DNA of 64,000 nucleotides. Origin: Promethearchaeota archaeon (lineage in GTDB: Archaea > Asgardarchaeota > Lokiarchaeia > Sigyniarchaeales > Promethearchaeaceae). The stretch is taken from NCBI GenBank assembly GCA_016933055.1, contig JAFGBS010000027.1:62001-126000 (forward strand), in the 5' to 3' direction. The translations under genes and the position numbers were made by a program. Shown here piece by piece: positions 35,365-43,171 of this stretch (position 1 is its first letter; every line of letters starts with the position of its first letter). The notes beneath the pieces are model-generated. The model had not been told where the DNA came from and ran no database searches. It worked only from the letters and a program-made list of their open reading frames with translations.

Positions 35365-35760
35365 TTAAATTTCTTCTCTTGGATCTTCTTTCACATGAAA
35401 GATGGGTTCAAATTCGTTACGTAGCAAATTAGAGATCTTTTTCTTATTCAAGACTCCTACAAATTCTTGAAATGGTGTGGTTCGTAACTCCGTATTAATA
35501 TGCTGGAATAATGTTTCCCAAGTAAAGGCATCGAATTCAACCTCTTTTGGAGCATATTCTCGACCATCATTACGACGAAAATGACACAAATAGATTCCCC
35601 GCTCAAAATTATATTCAACTAGAATTTCGATACCTTTGAATTCGACTGTTTTCCACAAGGCCATACTATTGTAATAAACCTCGGAATCAGCATTTAATTG
35701 ATCGAAATTACGTCGAAAATCTGCAAAACTATATCTTACTGAAGAACTTGGACTATGCAT
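35365..35760 (-). CDS. Hypothetical soluble protein
   Basis: This protein of 131 residues has a mixed alpha/beta pattern, no signal peptide and no membrane helix. It has many aromatic residues in the middle (a GIYLCHFRRNDGREY segment), with a charged C-terminus ending PREEI. I recognise no family. It converges on the PlsC-like gene with a gap of six bases, which suggests compact, real coding. The initiating ATG and the codon pattern match the neighbours. Confidence 0.6.
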   Translation of the reverse strand: MHSPSSSVRYSFADFRRNFDQLNADSEVYYNSMALWKTVEFKGIEILVEYNFERGIYLCHFRRNDGREYAPKEVEFDAFTWETLFQHINTELRTTPFQEFVGVLNKKKISNLLRNEFEPIFHVKEDPREEI

Positions 35761-35970
35761 GAAATTTGTAACCTCTACTCCTATAAAATTATCATATTCG
35801 GTGTGTTTGTTTTTATGAGTTCCCAGTAACCTCTAATCACTATAGTTTTTCTTACTCTTTTAAATAATCTCCTAATCATGACTTATTAAAACACATATTT
35901 CAGTTCACATTTTTTTCCCCTTTTTTAGCATAAACGTGTTTTTTAAAATCCTAGGGTGATTTATCACATA

Positions 35971-36360
35971 ATGCCTAGAACAAAAATGCACAATCATAAA
36001 ATCATCCATTTTGAAATACCTTCAAAAGATCCGAATAGAGCAATGAATTTTTATTCAAATATCTTAGGTTGGTCATTTCAAGCTTGGGAGGGACCGATGG
36101 ATTATTGGTTTACGAAAGCTGGACCAAAAAATGCGCCAGGAATCGAAGGTGCTATCACAAAGAAAGAATCCGAAGACGATATTGTAATTAATACAATCGG
36201 TGTCTCAGATATTGACAATGTAATTATAAAAATTAAGAAGCATGGTGGCACAATTATCAATCCGAAACATGCCGTCCCGGGAGTGGGTTATTTGGCATAT
36301 TTCAAAGATTTAGATAATAATTTGTTCGGTTTAATGCAAGAAGATCCGAATGCGAAGTAA
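35971..36360 (+). CDS. Glyoxalase/VOC superfamily protein
   Basis: The 129 residues form one vicinal-oxygen-chelate domain with HFEIPSKDPNRAMNFYSNILGW at the front and a second beta-alpha-beta unit ending YFKDLDNNLFGLMQED. The first metal His (H8) and final region fit the fold, while a complete set of ligands is uncertain. GGTGAT ten bases upstream supports ATG 35971; an in-frame GTG at 35956 is the alternative. The superfamily includes dioxygenases, glyoxalase I and resistance proteins, and the actual reaction cannot be told. Confidence 0.82.
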   Translation: MPRTKMHNHKIIHFEIPSKDPNRAMNFYSNILGWSFQAWEGPMDYWFTKAGPKNAPGIEGAITKKESEDDIVINTIGVSDIDNVIIKIKKHGGTIINPKHAVPGVGYLAYFKDLDNNLFGLMQEDPNAK

Positions 36361-36417
36361 CTAGTTGATAATATAATCAACCAAAAAGACTAAAATATCT
36401 TCCAACAACTTATTTGC

Positions 36418-37770
36418 ATGGATAAGAAATTTGATATAATCATTATTGGTGGCGGTCCATCAGGTCTCTATTTTGCATGGAAAATGGCAGAAAAGGGGTT
36501 TTCCATACTGGTGGTGGAAAAACGGGATAAAATCTGGCATTATATCGATAGCTTTCACTTTGATAGCGAGAAATTCGCAGAATTTGATATTCCTGAACCA
36601 GAAAAAAATAGTGAAGAGTTTGTTACCATAAAAGAGCTTAGTATAAACCTTTCTCCTTTCGGAAATTATCCCAAATATATCATTTATCCATTTCACGTAT
36701 TAAGGCTACCGTATTATCTTCAACGTATTGCAGAATACGGGAAAAAAGCGGGAGTTCAATTTCAGTTTAATACAACATATGTTGGTCCCAAACTCAAAAA
36801 AGGTAAACTTATTGGAATCTATGCGGAAACTACTGAGGGAAAACAACTAGAACTTTTTGGGAAATTAATTGTAGACGCTACTGGTATAACTGCCTCCGTA
36901 CGAACCTCACTTCCAGATTATTACGGGGTAGAAACCTTTGTCGTACGACCCGACGAGTTATTCTATGTACTTTTAAAATATATAAAATGGGCTGGTGAAG
37001 AATCTATTGCCGATCAAGGGTGGACCTTTTATAAAACGTGGATTGCACCCAGTCCAGAGGGAGATGCCATCCTAGGAATAGGACAACCTCTAAATTATGA
37101 CAACTGCGATCAAGTGTTAAAAAAATTCTTTGAGCATATAACTATTCCAGAATATACAGTAATCAAGGAAGAGAGAGGAAGGACTCCCTATAGACGCCCC
37201 CCATTTTCTCTTGTAGCGGATAATTTTTTGTGTTTAGGAGATGCTGCATGTTTGACCAAACCATTTTCAGGAGAAGGAATTACGAGTGGTTATACCGTAG
37301 CCAAATTAGCTATAGATGTGGTTGAAAAAGCCTTAAAGATTGACGATCTAAGCACCTCTGCTCTATGGAATATAAATACTTCGTATTTTCGCAATCAAGG
37401 CGCGAAATTTGCAGGAATGTTAGCTCAGATTCCAGTCGCTGCGAACACTAGTATGAAGGAAATGGAATATTTGTTTAAAAAAGATGTCATCTTTTCCGCA
37501 GAAGATTTTACTTCAATGAATCGAGAATATGAGATCAAATTACCAATAGGAAAAATTCTCCAAATAGCTTTTATTTTGTTTTGGGGTGTTTTAAGTGGTA
37601 AATATTCCATGCATGGTTTACAATCTCTGCTTTCTTCGATGAAAATATCGGGAACTATACGTAAGCATTATGAAGACTATCCGGATTCTCCAGACAGATT
37701 CCCGCAATGGAAAAAGCAAGCGAGTACCTATTGGGACCTAGTGCCAAAAATGCAATTATCTGAGATATAA
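36418..37770 (+). CDS. Geranylgeranyl reductase-like FAD oxidoreductase
   Basis: This 450-residue flavoprotein has an N-terminal Rossmann motif (IIIGGGPSGLYFAWKMAEKG) with VVEK. The second FAD motif is CLGDAACLTKPFSGEGITSG, of the GDAxxxxxPxxGxGI type. The overall plan fits the digeranylgeranylglycerophospholipid reductase/UbiH group. In archaea such enzymes saturate the isoprenoid chains of membrane lipids or quinones. The C-terminal 120 residues contain hydrophobic segments that may attach it to the membrane. A related monooxygenase role is possible. It stands alone between the VOC gene and the repeat copy at 38 kb. Confidence 0.75.
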   Translation: MDKKFDIIIIGGGPSGLYFAWKMAEKGFSILVVEKRDKIWHYIDSFHFDSEKFAEFDIPEPEKNSEEFVTIKELSINLSPFGNYPKYIIYPFHVLRLPYYLQRIAEYGKKAGVQFQFNTTYVGPKLKKGKLIGIYAETTEGKQLELFGKLIVDATGITASVRTSLPDYYGVETFVVRPDELFYVLLKYIKWAGEESIADQGWTFYKTWIAPSPEGDAILGIGQPLNYDNCDQVLKKFFEHITIPEYTVIKEERGRTPYRRPPFSLVADNFLCLGDAACLTKPFSGEGITSGYTVAKLAIDVVEKALKIDDLSTSALWNINTSYFRNQGAKFAGMLAQIPVAANTSMKEMEYLFKKDVIFSAEDFTSMNREYEIKLPIGKILQIAFILFWGVLSGKYSMHGLQSLLSSMKISGTIRKHYEDYPDSPDRFPQWKKQASTYWDLVPKMQLSEI

Positions 37771-37940
37771 AAATGCTATCGAATGAGGATTTTATGCATG
37801 GGATCGTGACCTGTTAGATGAAATCCGAGAAATATTAACTGAAACTTTACTATATCAACGCTTAGATACGTATAGTTCCTACTTTTATTCCCTTTTTTTT
37901 CTCTTTCGCACTACGTTATCAGATCTACTCCCCAACTAGT

Positions 37941-38009
37941 TGAGCATTGTAGTAGGTTCGATCACAAAGGAGTACCTTTTATCCTATACAGTTTATGTTA
38001 TTCATTTCC
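37941..38009 (+). repeat. Short direct repeat, first copy
   Basis: The segment from TGAGCATTGTAGTAGGTTCG to TTCATTTCC recurs as 39655-39724 with about 70% identity, same orientation. The two copies flank the SagB-TPR gene. This copy adjoins the 319 bp repeat that starts at 38021. Confidence 0.55.
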
Positions 38010-38020
38010 ATATGTTGACT

Positions 38021-38339
38021 AGTTAAATTCTATGCTGTGATATCCAAAAATTTTACGTAGGTGACAGAGAGTATATAGTAAGAAGTGGGGTCAATTTGGA
38101 GGGAGGCTAGATACATGAAAATGCCTCATGTTTCGCACTCGGCTTTTGAACTATCTTGGATAGGTGTTTGACTTCCTCCCACGTTCCCGCAACGAGGACC
38201 GACCTATTCTACATCTGAACGAGTATTGAATTGGTGTGAATTCGTAAATTGATTCTGGTTTATAGGTTTGAGGGTTTTTTATAACAGTATCATGTTAAAG
38301 GACTTCAATTTTTGATGAATAGACCCTATAGATGTTGAT
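38021..38339 (+). repeat. Dispersed ~315 bp non-coding repeat, copy B
   Basis: Homologous to 15002-15314 along its length, with the conserved TATATA block at 38072-38077 and the long exact block ending AAAGGACTTCAAT near 38308. The stem seen in copy A is reduced to ACATCT/AGATGT here, so that structure is not conserved. As with copy A, it lies between convergent genes (37770 and 38381). With its neighbour at 37941 it fills almost all of the 610-base gap. Confidence 0.75.
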
Positions 38340-38380
38340 GCCTTAATAAAAAAAGGCAAGAAATTGGATTAAACTTATTT

Positions 38381-39535
38381 TTAATTAAATAATTGCTTAA
38401 ATTCTTCAGAATCGCGTATATTTTTAAAATCCTCGTCATCTTTGGCATAATCCTTGTATCTAGCGTTTCCTTCGATTGCTTTTTTCAACCATCTGATGCT
38501 CTCTTCAGCGTTACCAAGAGCAGCTAAAACACAACTGAGATTATACATGCAATTTATATCAGTGGGATCTATGATTAGGGCTTTTTCAAACACTTCACGC
38601 GCCTTCTCTTTCTGCCCTAGGTATAAGTGGCAATATCCAAGAAATATCCAAGCTTCCCCATTATCCGGCATATAACGAACGATTTCGTTCAAAGGAATTA
38701 AACAATCATTGTATTTCTTATTCTGGAATAAATCATGAACCTTTCGAAACTTTTTTTCTAGTTTATCAGCATCGGAACGAACTTTTCCCACAGGAGCCGT
38801 GTACAAACTGATTTCATCATATCCATTAATTCCGAGAAATTCGTCCATACCATCTTGATCATACGCTACAATAGCACATGTTCCTGCAGGAATAGCCTCA
38901 CATGCGAGATAGAGATTCTGGCAGATATGCCCGGCAGATAATAGGATATCTTTCAGAGAATCTCTGCCATATTTCCACTCCGTTCGAGCTGGACGTGCAG
39001 CCCAGATATACACCACAGCAGCTTTATTCACTAAATTTTGACCATGCAAAAGATTCTTAATTATTGGTATTAAATCTGGTTTATTTTGGATGATTGGTAA
39101 TAATTTATGTTCGATTGGCAAGTAACGATATACACCTGGTTCTATTCCGATGACTTGAAATATTGCAATGTAGGTTTCAAATGGGTGGAGAGCACCTCCT
39201 GAAGGCACGGTTCGAAATGAATTTACACCATTAGGTAAAATCTTCTTAATTCCTTGTGTGCACCACAGTAAAAATGATAATTCTTCTAATGAAATAGCTT
39301 CCCCAGTGAAAAAACGTCGACTTTGACGATTATTTATTGCCTCCACTAATTTTACATTTTCTCCAATTTTAAAATCCTTGGGGTTTACTAAATCAATTAA
39401 TTTAGCACCTTCTGGATAGGATTTTTCAATTGGTGGTGCTGGAATTCCTTTCTGCATATCTGCTGGTTCCGTTTCGACAAAATTCTTTAAATGGATTCGA
39501 TATTCCATTTTTCTTTTATGGTTTTGTTCACTCAT
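38381..39535 (-). CDS. SagB-type nitroreductase fused to TPR repeats
   Basis: This 384-residue fusion starts with a SagB/ThcOx-like nitroreductase domain (about 60-255): RQSRRFF, SLEELSFLLWCTQGI, SGGALHPFETY and the YGRDSLKDILLSAGHICQNL helix. The last 110 residues form three TPR units (for example NGEAWIFLGYCHLYLGQKEKAREVFEKAL). SagB proteins are FMN dehydrogenases that oxidise azolines in thiazole/oxazole-modified peptides. No YcaO or precursor gene is adjacent, so the substrate is open. Short direct repeats flank the gene on both sides. Confidence 0.85.
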   Translation of the reverse strand: MSEQNHKRKMEYRIHLKNFVETEPADMQKGIPAPPIEKSYPEGAKLIDLVNPKDFKIGENVKLVEAINNRQSRRFFTGEAISLEELSFLLWCTQGIKKILPNGVNSFRTVPSGGALHPFETYIAIFQVIGIEPGVYRYLPIEHKLLPIIQNKPDLIPIIKNLLHGQNLVNKAAVVYIWAARPARTEWKYGRDSLKDILLSAGHICQNLYLACEAIPAGTCAIVAYDQDGMDEFLGINGYDEISLYTAPVGKVRSDADKLEKKFRKVHDLFQNKKYNDCLIPLNEIVRYMPDNGEAWIFLGYCHLYLGQKEKAREVFEKALIIDPTDINCMYNLSCVLAALGNAEESIRWLKKAIEGNARYKDYAKDDEDFKNIRDSEEFKQLFN

Positions 39536-39654
39536 GCTAAAAACCTATATTACGTGTATATGGTAGATATATTTGTGGTATCGAACGCACAGTACATAAT
39601 TCAATTACGCTTTTTATCTTTCAAATTACAATATTAGCCTATTCCACTGCCGTG

Positions 39655-39724
39655 TTAAACATTATAGTAGGTTTGATAGCATAGGAATGCTTAATCCTTG
39701 TTTTGGTCTATGTTACTCGTTTCC
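39655..39724 (+). repeat. Short direct repeat, second copy
   Basis: Similar to 37941-38009 over about 70 bases. It lies upstream of the SagB-TPR gene, whereas the first copy is downstream. The remaining part of the ~315 bp repeat is not found beside this copy. Confidence 0.5.
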
Positions 39725-39755
39725 TGATGCTTAAATGACAATGGATTGTTCTAAA

Positions 39756-40961
39756 TTATTCTTTAAAAAACCGATGTAATTTTACGTTTCGGATTTTGTC
39801 ATCCAAATTCTTAATTTTATATATCCGGGTCAATATTTCAGCGGATTTTTCCAACGATTGTCCTGTAAACCGGTTTTTTACATGCAGATCGTAACTTTGT
39901 TCAGCACATTCTTGAGCATCGTCATACTGATTCAATGATAGGTAAATTTCACTTAATCGATTCAAAGATTTTGCCATTTTGAATGTATTTTGTGCTTTTC
40001 GATTTAACTCATATCCTATCTCAGCGATTCGTAATGCTTCAACATGTCTCTTATTTTCCACATAACCTTGAATTAGGCAATTTTCTACGTCCTCATCAAA
40101 TTCGGGGGGTAAGTTTAATTTTTTCACGTACTCATAATCAGAAATTAAATCAAAAATCTGTAACATAGCTTGTAAACCCTGCATATGGAATTTTTGAGTA
40201 TTAATCATTAATTTGCTCTTTAGATAACCCAAATAAAGTTTAGACGTATCTTCTTGATGTTTAACACTAAATATTAATGTATTATCTATGGTTTTGATAA
40301 GTGACTCATGTTTAGAGCTTAATTTGCAGTAATCTGAGGAAAATGCATCAACTTGTAATTTAATTTGAGAAATACTCTTCGAAAGGGATCGCAGACAACT
40401 TGGACACACTTGATCAATTTCATAAATTTGAGCGTCAGAAGTTTTTACGTTATTCATTAATGATTTACAATCTTTGCAACGTTTAGAGGTTACATGTTCC
40501 TTAAGACCTGGATCAATCAAGCTATATATTTGCTGAATCAGTTTTTCCTTGTAATTTCGAAATCTCAAATGAATCTTAAGCCAATCACTTACAATTATTC
40601 CAAAAAACTGCAGAACCTCAGAATGGGGAGCCAATATTTCATATTCAATATTGAGATTCACTTTAGCTCGAGAATCCGTATTAGTAACGTACAAAGTTTG
40701 AATATGTGCTGATTTTAATGCTATTTTTTGTTTGGTTTTCCCATCTATAAGTATTAAGAATGGATAATCTTCATGATATGCTAAATTTGTGACGTAAGGT
40801 AAATTTAAGTTAAGAGTTTCAGCTGGACGAGATACTAAGAGATCATATTTTTCGTCGGTCTCTTTGACAAACAATTGATTTAGATCCCTATATTGAATAT
40901 AAATATTGATGGGAATAGTTTTCAGCTTATATACTAAGTTTTTGTCAATAATGTCCATCAA
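39756..40961 (-). CDS. TPR protein with zinc-ribbon insert
   Basis: The 401 residues have three parts. A beta-rich front (1-130) has no family that I recognise. Next comes a zinc ribbon with CKDC and CPSC about 27 residues apart (near 165-195). The rest is a helical half (about 200-400) with TPR-like units (EALRIAEIGYELNRKAQ, MAKSLNRLSEIYLSLNQYDDAQECAEQSYDLH). It is probably an intracellular scaffold. TPR genes are abundant in Asgard genomes and this window has three. It is read alone, with the next gene divergent. Confidence 0.65.
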   Translation of the reverse strand: MMDIIDKNLVYKLKTIPINIYIQYRDLNQLFVKETDEKYDLLVSRPAETLNLNLPYVTNLAYHEDYPFLILIDGKTKQKIALKSAHIQTLYVTNTDSRAKVNLNIEYEILAPHSEVLQFFGIIVSDWLKIHLRFRNYKEKLIQQIYSLIDPGLKEHVTSKRCKDCKSLMNNVKTSDAQIYEIDQVCPSCLRSLSKSISQIKLQVDAFSSDYCKLSSKHESLIKTIDNTLIFSVKHQEDTSKLYLGYLKSKLMINTQKFHMQGLQAMLQIFDLISDYEYVKKLNLPPEFDEDVENCLIQGYVENKRHVEALRIAEIGYELNRKAQNTFKMAKSLNRLSEIYLSLNQYDDAQECAEQSYDLHVKNRFTGQSLEKSAEILTRIYKIKNLDDKIRNVKLHRFFKE

Positions 40962-41080
40962 ATTTACGAAATCCCGTTTTATGTTTTTAAAGAAGAATTC
41001 TGGTTAAACAGATTAAGGACTATGAAAATAAAAATATTTGGCTCTCTATCCTAGTATCGTATTAATTGTTCTTAGTATAG

Positions 41081-41093
41081 GACGAATTTCGTC
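41081..41093. promoter_or_regulatory. Perfect 13-base palindrome in divergent gap
   Basis: GACGAA and TTCGTC flank a single central T in the 272-base gap between the divergent genes at 40961 and 41234. It could be an operator. Nothing else in this gap is distinctive apart from A/T-rich promoter-like sequence. Confidence 0.3.
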
Positions 41094-41233
41094 GAATTTT
41101 TCTATCCGAATTCTTAATAAGTTCAAATAATTGAATGATTAAATAACAAAATAATTAATGAAATTTCAAAACGCATCACATTCCGTAATTCCATAGGAGA
41201 AACATTGATAAGGTCAAAATTGTTCAACTACAT

Positions 41234-41563
41234 ATGGTAGATTATTGCCATCATGGTTTTATCCGAGATCTATGCGATATCTGTAGACTGGAAGCTTCCC
41301 ATAAGTTGCCTTTAAGTTTAGTGGATGATATGAAACACTACGATTTATTACGTCCGAAAGTTCAAATAAAAGATAGCTTATCGAAACTGATATCTCCAGA
41401 TTTATCCATTCGACCAATAAAACCTCCAGAATCCGTTATTCACTCATCGATAGATCCAAGCAAGCATTTCCTTGATAAGAAAAGAAACCTTGTTACTCAG
41501 AGTGATATTGAGATAGGTACGGAGATTATTAATCTTAAAAAGAAATTTCTTATGAAAAAGTAA
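41234..41563 (+). CDS. Small protein with N-terminal zinc knuckle
   Basis: The 109 residues begin with YCHHGFIRDLCDICR, a short Cys/His knuckle (C5, H6/H7, C14, C17) like those at the start of small archaeal zinc proteins. The rest is polar, Pro-rich and probably flexible, with a Lys-rich end. No catalytic motif is visible, so an adaptor or nucleic-acid-binding role is possible. The start codon follows a sequence with little SD character. Confidence 0.6.
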   Translation: MVDYCHHGFIRDLCDICRLEASHKLPLSLVDDMKHYDLLRPKVQIKDSLSKLISPDLSIRPIKPPESVIHSSIDPSKHFLDKKRNLVTQSDIEIGTEIINLKKKFLMKK

Positions 41564-41653
41564 CATAAATAATTAGTCAACATCTACCGAGTTTTATATA
41601 ATCATTTTTCATCAATTTTCCCAAGTATGTAGATGTTAAAGGGGTAACAGTAT

Positions 41654-41728
41654 AATCCGAATAGGTAACACAATGTTCAAAAGGGTCCGTTCGGGTATGT
41701 GGTTCGGAAGTTATGCGATTTTCGGATT
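41654..41728. other. Structured non-coding segment before aminotransferase
   Basis: AATCCGAA (41654-41661) and TTCGGATT (41721-41728) are exact inverted repeats. Between them TCCG (41686-41689) can pair with CGGA (41705-41708). The segment is richer in G and C than its surroundings. It lies upstream of a TTTATATC TATA candidate (41772-41779), so it would not be in the aminotransferase leader. It may be a small RNA or a protein site. Confidence 0.3.
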
Positions 41729-41900
41729 GAAAAGGCAAATACATACGAAAAACCGATAAATTAGGAAAAAGTTTATATCACGGGATAGATATGAACAAGT
41801 CTTTTTTTTGCATAATTATCTGAATAAACAATTAGGTAATACTTTAAAATTTAAGAGCGTAATTCTTTTTGTCCTATATAGTGAAAAAAAAGTTGATTTA

Positions 41901-43094
41901 ATGCAGTACTCCGACAGATTACATAATTTAGGAACCGAGATGGCTTTCAGTGTATTACAACAGATTCAGAGTTTCCCGCAGGAACGCCAGGAAAACATTA
42001 TTTCCTTTGCTATTGGAGAACCGGATTTTGATACTCCAGAACACATAAAAAATGCAGCAATAGAATCTTTGAAATCCAATCGAACACATTATACTCCCTC
42101 GGCAGGAATACCAGAATTGAGACAAGCTATTGCAGATTATTATACTAAAGAACGCAATTTCCCTGTGGCAATGGAAAATGTGTGTGTATTATCTAGTGCA
42201 AAACTTGTTGTAAACTTCTCAATTTTAACTTGTACAAATCCAGGAGATGAAGTAATTTATCCAAATCCGGGTTATCCCGTATATGAAAGTCAAGCTCGTG
42301 TATTTGGGTGTAAACCAATCCCGGCACCCTTAATTGAGGAAGAAGAATTTGGCTTTGATATAGATAGATTGCGCAGCCTGATTACAGGTAAAACCCGAAT
42401 GATAATCATCAATAACCCAAATAATCCTTGTGGAAGTGTTTTATCATCTCATCAATTGGAAGCATTACGAGAAATTGCCTTAGAGCATGATTTGTGGATT
42501 ATTTCAGATGAAATCTATTCTAATCTCGTATATGATGGAATGAGATTTCGATCAATTGCTGAACTTCCAGATATGGCAAATAGAACAATTATATTAGATG
42601 GATTTTCGAAATACTATGCCATGACAGGATGGAGGTTGGGATTTGCAATCGCAAATCAAGATGTAGTGAAAAATTTTGCAAATTGGGCTACAAACACGAT
42701 TTCATGCTCTGCAACGTTTATCCAAGACGCCGGAGTGGTTGCAATTACATCAGATAAAGCCCCTAGCAATGCAATGGTTCAACAATTCGAACGTAGAAGA
42801 AACTTAATGTGCGAATTAATTAATGACATTGAAGGAATAAGTTGTATAATTCCAAAAGGTGCATTTTATGTGTTTGCTAATGTGACCGAAGCATGTAAGA
42901 AGAAGAATTTTCGGGATGCCACCCAATTTCAACAAAGATTATTAGATGAACAAGATGTTGCAGTTTTATCTCGCGATTATTTTGGCACTCGAGATCCAGA
43001 TGAAACCCAAGAGTATATTCGATTTTCTTATTGCGTCAGTCGGGATGATATTGAAAAAGGAATCGCTCGTATCAAGAAATTTATTGAATCTTAA
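41901..43094 (+). CDS. Class I/II pyridoxal-phosphate aminotransferase
   Basis: From ATG 41901 this is a 397-residue fold-type I aminotransferase. Landmarks are IGEPDFDTPEHI, YTPSAGIPELRQAIADYY, NPNNPCGSVL, the SDEIYSNLVYDG Asp region and the PLP lysine in LDGFSKYYAMTGWRLGF, plus a terminal RFSYC Arg for the substrate carboxylate. It is of the aspartate/aromatic aminotransferase type common in archaea. The frame is open from TTG 41808, but the extra 31 residues are not family-like. No operon partner; substrate uncertain. Confidence 0.9.
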   Translation: MQYSDRLHNLGTEMAFSVLQQIQSFPQERQENIISFAIGEPDFDTPEHIKNAAIESLKSNRTHYTPSAGIPELRQAIADYYTKERNFPVAMENVCVLSSAKLVVNFSILTCTNPGDEVIYPNPGYPVYESQARVFGCKPIPAPLIEEEEFGFDIDRLRSLITGKTRMIIINNPNNPCGSVLSSHQLEALREIALEHDLWIISDEIYSNLVYDGMRFRSIAELPDMANRTIILDGFSKYYAMTGWRLGFAIANQDVVKNFANWATNTISCSATFIQDAGVVAITSDKAPSNAMVQQFERRRNLMCELINDIEGISCIIPKGAFYVFANVTEACKKKNFRDATQFQQRLLDEQDVAVLSRDYFGTRDPDETQEYIRFSYCVSRDDIEKGIARIKKFIES

Positions 43095-43171
43095 TCAATT
43101 TTATCTTTCTCTTCATTTCAAAGTAATATATTATATAAAAAATAAAACAAAAAGAAAAGAAAAGATAACTA

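Noticed and set aside
38381..39535. Azole-modified peptide (RiPP) cluster around SagB-like gene
   Set aside because: No YcaO, SagC/D or small precursor gene is seen within several kilobases.
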